This document shows positions 1 to 9,098 of a stretch of DNA of 52,940 nt, piece after piece; positions within the stretch are counted from its first letter, which is position 1; the number at the start of each line of letters is the position of its first letter. A program made the position numbers and the translations under genes. The DNA comes from Mycobacterium sp. GTDB lineage: Bacteria > Actinomycetota > Actinomycetes > Mycobacteriales > Mycobacteriaceae. Location: NCBI GenBank assembly GCA_025965895.1, contig JAOPWC010000142.1:1-52940 (forward strand), read 5' to 3'. Under the pieces are notes generated by a model, which saw nothing but the letters and a program-made list of their open reading frames with translations, made no database searches and was not told the DNA's origin.

Positions 1-265
1 CCCGCTCGCTGCCCAGGTTGGCGCCCCACTGATCTGCTCGCATCACAGCGGGTACATCGTCGGGGCCGCCGGCCTCCAGCAGCAGCACGCTGACGTCGGC
101 GTTTTCGGCGAGACGACGCGCCACCACCGATCCCGACGAGCCCGAACCGCAGACAATGAAGTCGTACTGTGGCTTTAGCTGAGCACCAAGCTTTTGCTGA
201 TTGTGACGGACGCGTCGGGCGAAATCGTCCTCACGCAGGATTGCTTCGTCGGCACTCGCCTTCAT
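1..265 (-). CDS. GMC-family FAD oxidoreductase (choline dehydrogenase-like), C-terminus outside window
   Basis: Only the first 88 codons are in the window; the frame is open to the edge. The protein starts MKASADEAI and has, at about residues 34-68, the GMC-family dinucleotide fold: YDFIVCGSGSSGSVVARRL followed by a strand ending LLLEAGG, whose acidic residue binds the FAD ribose. Such enzymes oxidise alcohols (choline, glucose, sterols, long-chain alcohols) with FAD; the substrate cannot be read from this part. The start ATG has a purine-rich AGAGAAGAG ribosome site and overlaps, as ATGA, the stop of the frame upstream, so it was probably once translationally coupled to a preceding gene. Family assignment is secure, the specific function unknown. 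Confidence 0.88.
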   Translation of the reverse strand, partial: MKASADEAILREDDFARRVRHNQQKLGAQLKPQYDFIVCGSGSSGSVVARRLAENADVSVLLLEAGGPDDVPAVMRADQWGANLGSER

Positions 266-498
266 ATTCTCTTCTCTTTCCGATGTGTTGGTGCCAGCTG
301 TTCCTCCCGCTGAATCAGCTGCGACAGTGCATCATTGGCGTACAGCGTCAGCTGCGGCAACAATGCCGCCCGGCCGAACCGATGCTGCCCGGCAGCTCCG
401 GCCACCAACAGCGGTGTGGCGCAATGTCGTTCACCATGTCCGGTGTCTGGGGCGGCAGACGGCGTGCGTGACCAAAGCTCGATCGCGAACTTCCACAA
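262..498 (-). pseudogene. Unrecognised reading frame upstream of and overlapping the GMC oxidoreductase
   Basis: This 78-codon frame ends in TGA overlapping the ATG of the GMC oxidoreductase (ATGA), the usual arrangement of coupled genes. Its C-terminal half (LLPQLTLYANDALSQLIQRE) has ordinary protein composition, whereas the first part is Arg/Pro/Ser rich like non-coding frames. I do not recognise a family. It may be the 3' remnant of a decayed gene once in an operon with the oxidoreductase, or a chance frame. Confidence 0.3.
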
Positions 499-562
499 TG
501 GCGAGGGTATTCAGTGCCGTGGACGGGGTTCCTCCGACCGGCCGTCGATCCGCGCAATTTGG

Positions 563-992
563 CTAATGATTCGCTTTCCGCGGATGTTGTCGCTGATCAG
601 CGGAATGGGTGACGCCGGCGCCGGCCCGTGAGCCGGTCCATTTCCCGGCCCCCTCGATTGCTGTCCTGCCTACCTGCAGGACCGAGTGGAACCACGGCAA
701 AATGCCGAAACCGTCTCCGCCCGGCGGGAACACCCGACGCTGACGACGATCAGCTGCGCGATGCGCACCGGCCGGCCAAGAACAACAGCTGCTGGCAGGC
801 GTTGCGGCGACGGTTCCGCTCGGTGAAGCCGAGAACGCTTTCGTACCATTGCGGGCAACGGTCGAGGTCAGCGACGACGATCGTGGTGCACGCATATGCC
901 AGCGAGTCCAGACCGCCGCCGGCCCGTTCGCCGCCGCACCAAGTTGTCGACTGTCGGTCGCCATCGGCAGATCTCCTCATTCCTTCCGTCAT
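563..992 (-). pseudogene. Decayed glyoxalase/VOC-family protein
   Basis: In the frame ending at about 750 the peptide LAYACTTIVVADLDRCPQWY, followed by ESVLGFTE, is the typical first strand-helix unit of a VOC (glyoxalase/bleomycin-resistance) domain: a strand, V-x-D-x-D, then W-Y-x-x-V-L-G-F. After about 45 residues that frame turns into low-complexity sequence, and pieces with protein-like composition appear in the other two minus frames (for example VRIAQLIVVSVG near 760-790 and GGDGFGILPWF near 690-715). No single frame carries a full 120-150-residue VOC domain, so I infer frameshifts and decay. It lies directly upstream of a TetR gene on the same strand. Confidence 0.6.
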
Positions 993-997
993 GCGAG

Positions 998-1693
998 CTA
1001 AGACTGGCGCGACGGCGGCTCGTCACCGTCAGCGTGGTCGATGTGCAGTGCCCGGACAATAAGGTCCGCGGCGAGTTCGGCATGGGCTTTGACCGCGGCT
1101 GGGTCCAGCGGGTCGGCGGGGTCGAAGTGACGCGCCAGCGGTGCGAGAGTGAATTGCGCGGCGGCGCCGTGGGCAAGCAGGAAGTGAAATGTGCGCAGCG
1201 AGATCGGCCGCGTCCGTCCGGTGGCGGCAAGGTGATCGAGCAGGCGGTGGACCGGTGCGAGTGCGGGTTGGATGTAGGAGTTGTACAGATAGGCCAACCG
1301 CTCGGTATCTTGCCGGCCTTCGATGTTCATCAAGCCCAGCAGCTCAGGCCGCTGGGCGGAATACTCTAAGAAGGTGCGGATGGTGAGTCGTAGCTGCTCG
1401 AGCGGGTCGGTCAAGGTGGGGTCGAACGCCGTCGCCAACCGCAGAACAAGGGGTTGGAATGCCCAGTCAACAGTGGCGTACCACAGCGCCTCCTTCGAGC
1501 CGAAACGGCCGTTGAGCAAATTGTGGCTGACACCCAGCTCTCGGTTGAGGGTTCGTAGTGCCACACCGTCATAGCCTTGGGTGGCAAAAGCTTTCAGCGC
1601 CGCGCCGAGAATGTCTTCCAGCGAGGCGGGCGAATCTTCGCTCCGGGGTCGCCCGCTCGGCCTGCGTCGCAACGGCGCACTCATGGTCTCCAT
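998..1693 (-). CDS. TetR/AcrR-family transcriptional regulator
   Basis: 231 residues with an N-terminal TetR DNA-binding domain: helix 1 SLEDILGAALKAFATQGYDG, then the helix-turn-helix at about 45-66 (VALRTLNRELGVSHNLLNGRF) ending in the family's F-x-S-K-E-A-L-W-Y. The rest is a helical ligand-binding domain (about 75-215) with no recognisable specificity. The first ATG is preceded by GAGG at good spacing; a second ATG three codons later is possible. It follows an SDR gene on the same strand with a 153-base gap that is AT-rich near 1735-1775, where its own operator may lie. Such regulators usually repress neighbouring genes, so the SDR upstream is the likely target; that is inference. Confidence 0.93.
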   Translation of the reverse strand: METMSAPLRRRPSGRPRSEDSPASLEDILGAALKAFATQGYDGVALRTLNRELGVSHNLLNGRFGSKEALWYATVDWAFQPLVLRLATAFDPTLTDPLEQLRLTIRTFLEYSAQRPELLGLMNIEGRQDTERLAYLYNSYIQPALAPVHRLLDHLAATGRTRPISLRTFHFLLAHGAAAQFTLAPLARHFDPADPLDPAAVKAHAELAADLIVRALHIDHADGDEPPSRQS

Positions 1694-1846
1694 CCTGAAT
1701 CCTCGGGCTGCCGTGACGGCGCATCTACCCGTTCAAGGTAACAGATAATGTGATGAGTGACAAATAGTTATTTGGCGAGCTTGGAGCAGTCGGTCGTGGA
1801 GGTCTTCCCGACGGCGTTTGACGCCAGCCACTTGATTACCTGGTCG

Positions 1847-2587
1847 CTACGGGGCGATCGCCAGTTGGCCGCCTGTCGCTTGCACGATGGTGCCGTTCAC
1901 ATAGCTCGCGGCCGGGGAGGCCAGAAATGCGACCGCATTGGCGATCTCCTCGGCGGTCGCGGCCCGCCCGAGTGCGGTGAGCGCGCCAAGACCCCTGGTG
2001 AGACCGGGGGTCACCGCGGTTCCGGGGGTTTCAGTCGGCCCGGCCTGCACCGCGTTCACCCGTACCCCAGAGCGGCCGAACTCGTCGGCCCACACCCGTG
2101 TCAGCAGTTCCACACCGGCTTTGGTGGCACCGTATATGCCCCCCATGCGTGCCGGCACAGTGGCGGCGACCGTGCTGAGGTTTACCACGACGCCCTTGCC
2201 CCGCTCAGCCATGCCAGGCACCAGCTGCTGAACCAGGATGTAGGGGGCGCGCAGGTTGAGGTTGACGTGCTCATCGAAAAACGCGTCATCGGTGTCAGCG
2301 GTCGCGCCGAACTTATAGACACCGGCGTTGTTGATCAGGATGTCCACCGGGCCGGCCGCGGCGGCCAGCCGGCGAACATCATCGGGGTCGGCCAGATCGG
2401 CTGCCACGTAACGAGCCCGCCCCCCGACATTTTGGATCTCCTGCACCGTCTTGGCGCCGCGTTCGGCGCTGCGCCCGTGCACCACCACCTCGGCGCCCAG
2501 CTCGGCGAGCTGCACTGCCACCGCGCGGCCGATCCCTGCGGTGGCTCCGGTGACCAATGCGGTGGAGCCCTCGAGAGTTGTTTCCAT
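1847..2587 (-). CDS. Short-chain dehydrogenase/reductase (classical SDR)
   Basis: 246 residues from METTLEG. Cofactor-binding TGATAGIG is at about 12-19, NNAG near 85, and the catalytic Ser-Tyr-Lys is in LSTVAATVPARMGGIYGATK. The C-terminal ASPAASYVNGTIVQATGG is typical of FabG-like oxidoreductases using NAD(P)H. I chose the ATG at 2587 because GAGGAG lies 9 bases before it; the frame is open further upstream (to 2815), but that extension lacks SDR homology and a ribosome site. It precedes the TetR gene on the same strand. The substrate is unknown. Confidence 0.93.
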   Translation of the reverse strand: METTLEGSTALVTGATAGIGRAVAVQLAELGAEVVVHGRSAERGAKTVQEIQNVGGRARYVAADLADPDDVRRLAAAAGPVDILINNAGVYKFGATADTDDAFFDEHVNLNLRAPYILVQQLVPGMAERGKGVVVNLSTVAATVPARMGGIYGATKAGVELLTRVWADEFGRSGVRVNAVQAGPTETPGTAVTPGLTRGLGALTALGRAATAEEIANAVAFLASPAASYVNGTIVQATGGQLAIAP

Positions 2588-2829
2588 CAGACCGGACTCC
2601 TCGACGAAAAGGTGGATGTGGTGGTGCATAGCACCCAGTTGCGCCAATTTAGTTCCAGCCGACGTGACGCGGCCAGCGTTCGGCTTATGGCCGCTTGCCT
2701 CCGAGGCCGGCATGGTCCGCACGGCGCGGTCGCCGGCGCACTCCGCATGCAGAGCAAAAAGCCCAGAAAGACACCACCGGCGCAAACCAACCCCAAAAAT
2801 GGTTTGGTCCACCACCGAAAGAGAAACCC

Positions 2830-3159
2830 ATGACCGACACGCCCGACGACCTGCCGTGGCCCGACGAGTTCCGGAGGAAGATGGCCCACGTCGACCGCGA
2901 GTTCGCCGATGCCCGCCGGTACCTGTCGGCGTTGTGCGCCGAGGACAATGAGGCGCTCGGCGGGCTGATGGCGCAGATCCACCGCAGCGGACGCGCCATG
3001 AAGGTCTTGGCAGCGATGGCGGTACTGGCCCTCGACTTCGCCCACCTGTCCGCGGACCGCCTCGGCGGCGATGTCCAGAAGTGGCTCGACGAGTCGGCGA
3101 TGGCCCAGGAGGCCGCCGAGACCGAGCGGGACCAGACCGAGCTCGGCGGCGAGGGATAA
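2830..3159 (+). CDS. Small hypothetical protein
   Basis: 109 residues from MTDTPDDLPWP, highly charged and predicted mostly helical. It has a moderately hydrophobic stretch AMKVLAAMAVLALDFAHL (about 56-73) and an acidic C-terminus ending TELGGEG. I do not recognise the family. The ATG at 2830 follows a purine-rich GAAAGAGAAA; the frame stays open upstream to 2695, but that part is Arg/Pro rich and overlaps the region in front of the divergent SDR gene. Codon third positions are strongly G/C, which supports real coding. It diverges from the SDR at 2587 and converges with the methyltransferase at 3368. Confidence 0.65.
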   Translation: MTDTPDDLPWPDEFRRKMAHVDREFADARRYLSALCAEDNEALGGLMAQIHRSGRAMKVLAAMAVLALDFAHLSADRLGGDVQKWLDESAMAQEAAETERDQTELGGEG

Positions 3160-3367
3160 CCTAACGGGACCGAACCTGACCGATAGACCGGTGTCGGTGG
3201 GCGGGCTTGCAGCACAGGTGTTGTTGCCATGGGCCTGCCCCGGCAGACGTTCCCATGGGGTCGCTTACCCAACGTCCTTTATGCGCTGGTTCGCAACGGT
3301 TTTGCTGGTGCCCGCGCACACCTACCCGAAGGACCCCACCTGATGGAGGAATTAATTCAGCGGCTCG

Positions 3368-4459
3368 TTACGCGGCTCTGGCCTCCACCACGCTGAGGGG
3401 TGAAGCCGTTTGCGCCACCCGTGTCATCCGGAATCCGGCCTGGCTGAGCAGGTCGCGGTACTCGGCCGCAGTGCGTTCGCGGGCCCCCAGATTCAGCAGC
3501 ATCTCCAGATCAACCCATTTTCCCGGGAAGTCACGGTCGTGCTCGGGGATGACGAACTCGACCAGCAACACGGTAGCTCGGGGGCCGGCTGCAGCGCGAA
3601 CGTTACGCAGGATCTGCACCGCCTTCTCGTCGGGCCAGTCGTGGAGGATGTTCTTGAGGACGTAGGCGTCACCACCGCCGGGAACGCTGTCGAAAAACGA
3701 CCCCTCCGCGATACGCACCCGGTCGGCGACATTGTGCTCACGCAGCAGGCTGGGGGCGCTCGCGACGACCCGCGGCAAGTCGTACAGGACGCCCCGCGAA
3801 GCCGGCGCCGCCGAGAGGATGGTGGCCAGAAGTGGCCCGTGCCCGCCGCCGACGTCGACGATCGTGGGGTAGGCGCTGAAGTCGTATCCGGCGACCACGG
3901 GCGCCATCGTCAACTCAGAAATGCTCGTCATGGTCTGGTTGAAGAGTTCGGCAAGCTCGGGCTGGTCGGCGAAGTAGTCGAAGCTCTCTTTGCCCCGCAA
4001 TGCCGGAACGACCGCATTCCCGGTTCGGACAGAATCCACCAGCAGGGTCCAGCGTTCGCGCTGCTCCCGCGAACCGTAGAACCGCGCCGCGCACGTCATC
4101 GACACCGGTGCGTCGGAACGCAGCGTGTCGGCAAGCGAATTCAGCGCATAGCGGCCGTCGCGGCGATGACGGAAGATGCCCCGGCTGACCAACGCCCGCA
4201 ACAGCCGGCCCAACGCGTCGGGGTCCGCGCCCACCCGGGCCGCCAACTCGTCGATCGGCAGCGGCCCGTCGGCGAGGGCATCGGCGACGCCGAGTTCGGC
4301 CGCCACAGTGATCGCCTGCGACGTCCAGGTGGCAAGGATCATCTCCACCATCGCTGCCGGCGCGGGTGTCAGCCGTTGATGGAGCCGGTAGAGGTGGTGG
4401 CGAATCCACTCGACAACGCGGGCCAGCTTGGCGGGCGGCACCTTGGCGGTTGTCGACAT
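3368..4459 (-). CDS. SAM-dependent O-methyltransferase (Methyltransf_2 / hydroxyneurosporene-type)
   Basis: 363 residues, the usual length for this family. The N-terminal half (about 35-115) is the winged-helix dimerisation domain (AAELGVADALADGPLPIDEL ... LLRALVSRGIF). The SAM-binding motif VDVGGGHG is at 201-208, and the signature LKNILHDWPD, which carries the His-Asp used in catalysis by plant and bacterial O-methyltransferases, is at 268-277. Members methylate hydroxyls of phenolics, polyketides and carotenoids. Its start lies 3 bases after the stop codon of the FAD monooxygenase, so the two are an operon and probably act on the same small molecule, hydroxylation then methylation; that substrate is inferred, not visible. 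Confidence 0.93.
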   Translation of the reverse strand: MSTTAKVPPAKLARVVEWIRHHLYRLHQRLTPAPAAMVEMILATWTSQAITVAAELGVADALADGPLPIDELAARVGADPDALGRLLRALVSRGIFRHRRDGRYALNSLADTLRSDAPVSMTCAARFYGSREQRERWTLLVDSVRTGNAVVPALRGKESFDYFADQPELAELFNQTMTSISELTMAPVVAGYDFSAYPTIVDVGGGHGPLLATILSAAPASRGVLYDLPRVVASAPSLLREHNVADRVRIAEGSFFDSVPGGGDAYVLKNILHDWPDEKAVQILRNVRAAAGPRATVLLVEFVIPEHDRDFPGKWVDLEMLLNLGARERTAAEYRDLLSQAGFRMTRVAQTASPLSVVEARAA

Positions 4460-4462
4460 CGC

Positions 4463-5854
4463 CTAACCTCCCACAGATCGATGATCGGCAGCGGATACAC
4501 CAGGCAGAGAGGTATCAATGCGGGGAAGCGCGGGCGACTTGCTCATCGCCGTCGACGCGCAGAGGTGGTCGTCACGGGCCCCGAGGTCTCGGCTGATCTC
4601 CGCGGCTATCCCGCGGTGACTTACCCAACGCAGAAACGTGGTCAGTGCCCAGGTCGTGAACCGGTCCGAGAGCATCGCCGCCGGTCTCAGCACGGACTCA
4701 CGTTGGGACACCTGCAACGACGCCACCCACGACACGGCCTTGGCCTTGCGCCGCCTGGTGTTCTCGTACCAGCGCAGCGCGCTCGAGAGATCACCGTTGC
4801 CGCTGTTCATTCCTTTCCGGAAATCCGAAAGCGCCTTGCACAACACCATCGTGTCGAGCAGCGCCTGATTGGTCCCCTGGGCGAGGAAAGGCGGCATCGT
4901 GTGCGCGGCATCGCCTAGCAACGTAACTGCGCGTTGGCCCGGCATGCGGGGGATCGGATGCCGAAAATGCGGGTACGGCGAATGAGCCAGATCGTCGTCG
5001 GTCAATGTCGCGAGTACTCGATCGACCAGGTCAGACCATCCTGAGAAATTGGACCGGATCATGTCGATCGGACGTCCCGGTCTCACGGAGTCGAACGACC
5101 ACGGCAAGTCGAACCACCACTGCAGATCGCAGCCTCCAGCCGGCCACAGGCCGAGGTTTCCGTGCTCGCCGATGACGGTCAGCGCGACGTCCTTATCGGC
5201 GACGTCCGGAAGGCTCACCAGTCCCTGCCAGCTGCACCAGCCGGTCGGCTCCGCACGTCGCGCGCCGACGATATCTCGAACCTTCGAGTGCAGGCCATCG
5301 GCACCGATCAACAGATCCCCTGCGGCCGAGCTGCCGTCTTCGAACTCGACCCGCACCCCGTTGTGCGTACCTACCGCCCCGACCACGCGGGACCCGCATC
5401 GAATGCGGTCGGCCGGAAAGCCTTCCAGCAGCCGTTCAAGCAGGACTCGACGTGGGACCATCAGAACGGGTGCGCCCAGCCGGTCCACCATCGCGGTCAG
5501 GTCGACGGTGGCGAGCGGGCGACCGGTGGACGTTACGACCCGCACGGTGGACAGCAGCTGACCAGCCCCGTCCATCTCGACGCCCAGCTGCCCCAGAACC
5601 GTCGCGCCATTCGACCAGATCGTCACGGCGCCGCCGCCTGCCTTCACCTCCGGCCGCTGTTCGAAGACGGTGACGTCGTGTCCGTCGCGCAACAATCCCC
5701 GGGCAACGGAAATGCCACCCACACCGGCGCCGACAACGAGGATCCGAAGCGACGGAGTCGACGGCGCGTTCGGTAGCGGCATCAGCTCCGCGGAACTCCC
5801 CCGGCGCGCATACTTCGAAATCGACTCCCGACCAGTTTCGTCCCCATGCCTCAT
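4463..5854 (-). CDS. FAD-dependent aromatic-type monooxygenase
   Basis: 463 residues from MRHGDETG. The FAD-binding VVGAGVGG is at about 40-47, the middle DG motif is in LLIGADGLHSKVR, and the GD motif in VTLLGDAAHTMPPFLAQGTN, the set found in class A flavoprotein monooxygenases (PHBH fold). These hydroxylate aromatic or polyketide substrates with NAD(P)H and O2. The ATG at 5854 has AGAAGG six bases upstream; an in-frame ATG 18 codons earlier has no such site, and MPLPNAPS (5782) is a shorter alternative. It is the first gene of the operon with the O-methyltransferase. A second long minus-strand frame overlaps its 5' part (see findings). Confidence 0.92.
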   Translation of the reverse strand: MRHGDETGRESISKYARRGSSAELMPLPNAPSTPSLRILVVGAGVGGISVARGLLRDGHDVTVFEQRPEVKAGGGAVTIWSNGATVLGQLGVEMDGAGQLLSTVRVVTSTGRPLATVDLTAMVDRLGAPVLMVPRRVLLERLLEGFPADRIRCGSRVVGAVGTHNGVRVEFEDGSSAAGDLLIGADGLHSKVRDIVGARRAEPTGWCSWQGLVSLPDVADKDVALTVIGEHGNLGLWPAGGCDLQWWFDLPWSFDSVRPGRPIDMIRSNFSGWSDLVDRVLATLTDDDLAHSPYPHFRHPIPRMPGQRAVTLLGDAAHTMPPFLAQGTNQALLDTMVLCKALSDFRKGMNSGNGDLSSALRWYENTRRRKAKAVSWVASLQVSQRESVLRPAAMLSDRFTTWALTTFLRWVSHRGIAAEISRDLGARDDHLCASTAMSKSPALPRIDTSLPGVSAADHRSVGG

Positions 5855-5908
5855 TCGACACCTTCTCGTAGTGGTCCGCAGTCCTCTGCGTGCCGTTCGT
5901 AATGCCAT

Positions 5909-6806
5909 CGCTCAAGTCGCGCTTGCCGCTTCAGCACGCCAAGTCCGGCGAACGGTGTGCCCGCCGAAAGGTAGACCACCAGCAACGGACGCACACCGAA
6001 CCTCCTACCGCTATCACGCTGGACGTCGACGAGAAGTTCACCGTGGCGCTGCGCAATGTGGTGTCGCCGGATTGACACAGCGCGCACCTGCGCAGGTCAT
6101 GCGGTGAAGTTCAATACCGGTAAAGACGGGCAGGGCCTCGGCCACCACGATCGGGTGAGAATGGGTGCGGCGGGGTCCTGGCCGGAGCTCGGATGTTCTT
6201 CGCGCTGCGAGTCTGAAGTAAAAGACTGATGCTGGAGCCTAAGCGGCCCGCGACATGTTAGGCGTGGCCGGACCCCGGCAAGGAGTAGACCACGGCTCGA
6301 CCACAGCGGGGGAGCGACGCCGACCATCACGCGGGCCGTACCCGTGCGCAAACCCCTCACTGAACGGAACCGCATTCCCTAATCCGCTTGCCGCATCGAC
6401 GGTTTGGATGTTGTCCAGTCATCGCTAGTCAGCTGACTGCTTGGTGAACTGATCGGCATGCTCGATGACCCGGTCCGCGCTAGCGACATTCTGGAGAACG
6501 GCAGCCCGCCGGAGGAACGAGGATGACGAACCCGTGAGCAGCAAGCCCACTCATCAACCCGAATCTCAGTTCCGGCGGTTTCGCACCCGGGCGCTGCGGC
6601 CATCACCTTTTTAGAAACAACGATCTGCGCGAGTCGCGATCCGGAAAAAGTGGCAATTCCTGCCGACGGCGAGGAAAGGCTGGGACCGAGTCCGGTCGCC
6701 GCGGGCGCCGGCAAATGAACCCGGCAGGGCCGCAAAACGTGGACACTGTTGACTTACCGCCGATGAGTTGCGAACCTGCGCACCGCGGGCATACGGAGGA
6801 TCCGAC
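5909..6806 (+). other. Long region without a recognised gene
   Basis: About 900 bases between the divergent monooxygenase and MmpL genes. All frames are short or Arg/Ser/Pro rich, and none shows a family motif. A perfect 12-base palindrome, AGTCAGCTGACT, lies at 6427-6438 and could be a regulator site. The only clear translation signal is GGAGG at 6796-6800 for the MmpL gene. Decayed genes may be present but cannot be named. Confidence 0.5.
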
Positions 6807-9098
6807 GTGCTGCAACGAATCGCTCGACTGGTCATCGCCGCGCCGCGGCGCATCGTCGCGATCGCGTTGCTGGTCATGGTCGGCACCGCCGTCTTCGGCA
6901 TCCCCGTCACGAAGAGCTTGTCCGCCGGCGGCTTCCAGGACCCGGCATCGGAGTCATCAAAGGCCGCCCAGCTGCTGACGGACACGTTCAACCAGGGCGA
7001 TATGCAGTTGATCTTCACGGTGACCTCGCGGCAGGGCGCCCAGAGCCAGAGCGCCAGCGCCGTCGGTGTCGACCTCGTCGAGCAGCTCCGCCGCTCCCCG
7101 TATGTCGCGAACGTGACCTCCGCCTGGACGGCGCCCCCTTCCGGGGCCTCGGCGCTCATCAGCAAGGACGGCAACACCGCGATGATCGTGGCCGGCATCA
7201 ATGGCGGCGAGAGCGACGCCTGGAAACACGCCAAGGTGCTGGCCGACCAGTTGGCGCACGACCACGACGGCGTCACCGTGCGCGCCGGAGGCATGACGAT
7301 GGTCTACGCCCAGATCACCGAGCAAACCCAACATGACCTGCTGCTGATGGAATCCATCGCGATCCCGCTCAGCTTCCTGGTGCTGGTGTGGGTGTTCGGA
7401 GGTCTGCTGGCAGCGGCGCTGCCGATGTTGGTCGGTGGCTTCGCGATCCTCGGATCGATGGCAGTGCTGCGTGCCATCACGTTGGCCACCAACGTGTCGA
7501 TCTTCGCGCTGAACCTGTCCGTCGCGCTGGGTCTGGCGCTGGCCATCGACTACACGTTGTTGATCATCAGCCGCTTCCGCGACGAGGTGGCCGAGGGCAC
7601 CGACCGGCACGAGGCGCTGGTGCGCACCATGGCGACGGCGGGGCGCACCGTGCTGTTCTCCGCGATGACCGTCGGTCTGTCGATGGTGGCGATGGCGCTG
7701 TTCCCGATGTACTTCCTGAAATCCTTTGCCTATGCCGGTATCGCGACTGTCAGCTTCGCGGCGCTCGCCGCGATCGTAGTGACACCGGCCGCGATCGCAC
7801 TGCTTGGGACTCGGCTCGACTCGCTGGACGCACTCCGGCTGGGCCGCCGAATACTGCGCCGCCCGGAGCAGCGCGGACGCCGCCCGGTCGAACAGAACTT
7901 CTGGTACCGCTCGACCAACTTCGTGATGGGCCACGCAATCCCGATCGGGCTTGCGATCGTCGCGCTGCTGCTGGTGCTCGGCGCGCCGTTCCTGGGGGTG
8001 AAACCGGGCTACCCCGATGACCGGGTGCTGCCCACCCCGGCCTCGGCACGGCAGGTCGGCGACGAGCTGCGCACCAACTTCGCCGACAACTCGGCGACAG
8101 CGGTCACCGTTGTCCTACCCGACACCAGCGGCGTCACCCCAGCCGCGCTGTCCCGCTACGCCTCTCGGCTGTCCCAGATCCCGGATGTGTCCTCGGTGGC
8201 CTCACCGGTCGGCACGTTCGTCGGGGGCGCCCTGAAGGGACCGCCCGACGCCGCCACCGGGGTCAAAGACACCAGTGCGTTCCTGACGGTCGCCAGCACC
8301 GCTCCGCTGTTTTCAGCGGACTCCCAAACGCAGCTCGACCGGCTGCAGTCCGTCGCCGGCCCCGCCGGGAAACCGGTCCTGCTGGCCGGGCTGGCGCAGG
8401 CCAACCACGACAGCGTGCACGCGATCGTCCACCGGTTGCCGATCGTGCTCGTGGTGATTGCCGCCATCACGTTCGTGTTGCTGTTCCTGCTGACCGGCAG
8501 CGTGGTGCTGCCGTTGGTGGCGTTGGTGCTCAACGTGTTGTCGTTGTCTGCGGCGTTCGGCGCGCTCGTGTGGATCTTCCAGGACGGGCATTTAGGCGGA
8601 TTGGGTACCACCGCGACCGGCACGCTGGTTGCCAACATGCCGGTGCTGTTGTTCTGCATTGCATTCGGGCTGTCGATGGATTACGAAGTGTTCCTGGTGT
8701 CCCGGATGCGCGAGTACTGGCTGGAGTCGGGGCGGACCCGGGCCGACAACGACGAGAGCGTTGCGTTGGGTCTGGCCCGCACCGGCCGCGTGGTCACCGC
8801 CGCAGCGCTGGTGATGTCGATCTCGTTCGCCGCGCTGATCGCCGCGCAGGTGTCGTTTATGCGGATGTTCGGCCTCGGGCTGACCGTCGCGGTGCTGGTG
8901 GATGCCACGCTCGTGCGAATGTTGTTGGTGCCGGCCGTCATGCACGTGCTGGGCCGCGCCAACTGGTGGGCGCCCAGGCCGTTGGTCCGGCTGCATGAGC
9001 GTTTGGGAGTCAGCGAATCCGGCAGCCACGGCGGACACGCCGCGCAGCATGCCCGGCGGACCGTGGCGCGTCAGCGGGTCTGTCGAACAGACGAGTAG
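6807..9098 (+). CDS. MmpL-family RND transporter
   Basis: 763 residues from a GTG with GGAGG seven bases upstream; an in-frame ATG 13 codons earlier lacks a site. The architecture is that of MmpL proteins: one membrane helix near 15-35, a periplasmic domain (about 36-175), five helices, a second periplasmic domain (about 400-540), then five more. Each membrane half has the proton-relay Asp-Tyr pair: LALAIDYTLL (Asp248) and FGLSMDYEVFL (Asp625). MmpLs export lipids and siderophores across the inner membrane. The opening VLQRIARLVIAAPRRI resembles, from memory, MmpL13, which is split into two genes in M. tuberculosis; here the frame is intact. No mmpS precedes it. Confidence 0.95.
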   Translation: MLQRIARLVIAAPRRIVAIALLVMVGTAVFGIPVTKSLSAGGFQDPASESSKAAQLLTDTFNQGDMQLIFTVTSRQGAQSQSASAVGVDLVEQLRRSPYVANVTSAWTAPPSGASALISKDGNTAMIVAGINGGESDAWKHAKVLADQLAHDHDGVTVRAGGMTMVYAQITEQTQHDLLLMESIAIPLSFLVLVWVFGGLLAAALPMLVGGFAILGSMAVLRAITLATNVSIFALNLSVALGLALAIDYTLLIISRFRDEVAEGTDRHEALVRTMATAGRTVLFSAMTVGLSMVAMALFPMYFLKSFAYAGIATVSFAALAAIVVTPAAIALLGTRLDSLDALRLGRRILRRPEQRGRRPVEQNFWYRSTNFVMGHAIPIGLAIVALLLVLGAPFLGVKPGYPDDRVLPTPASARQVGDELRTNFADNSATAVTVVLPDTSGVTPAALSRYASRLSQIPDVSSVASPVGTFVGGALKGPPDAATGVKDTSAFLTVASTAPLFSADSQTQLDRLQSVAGPAGKPVLLAGLAQANHDSVHAIVHRLPIVLVVIAAITFVLLFLLTGSVVLPLVALVLNVLSLSAAFGALVWIFQDGHLGGLGTTATGTLVANMPVLLFCIAFGLSMDYEVFLVSRMREYWLESGRTRADNDESVALGLARTGRVVTAAALVMSISFAALIAAQVSFMRMFGLGLTVAVLVDATLVRMLLVPAVMHVLGRANWWAPRPLVRLHERLGVSESGSHGGHAAQHARRTVARQRVCRTDE

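Noticed and set aside
1757..2833. 358-codon plus-strand frame
   Set aside because: Antisense shadow of the SDR at 1847-2587; Gly/His/Arg-rich composition without motifs.
3410..4918. 502-codon plus-strand frame
   Set aside because: Antisense shadow across the methyltransferase and monooxygenase genes; no family motif.
6957..7934. 325-codon minus-strand frame
   Set aside because: Antisense shadow of the MmpL gene, His/Arg/Gln rich.
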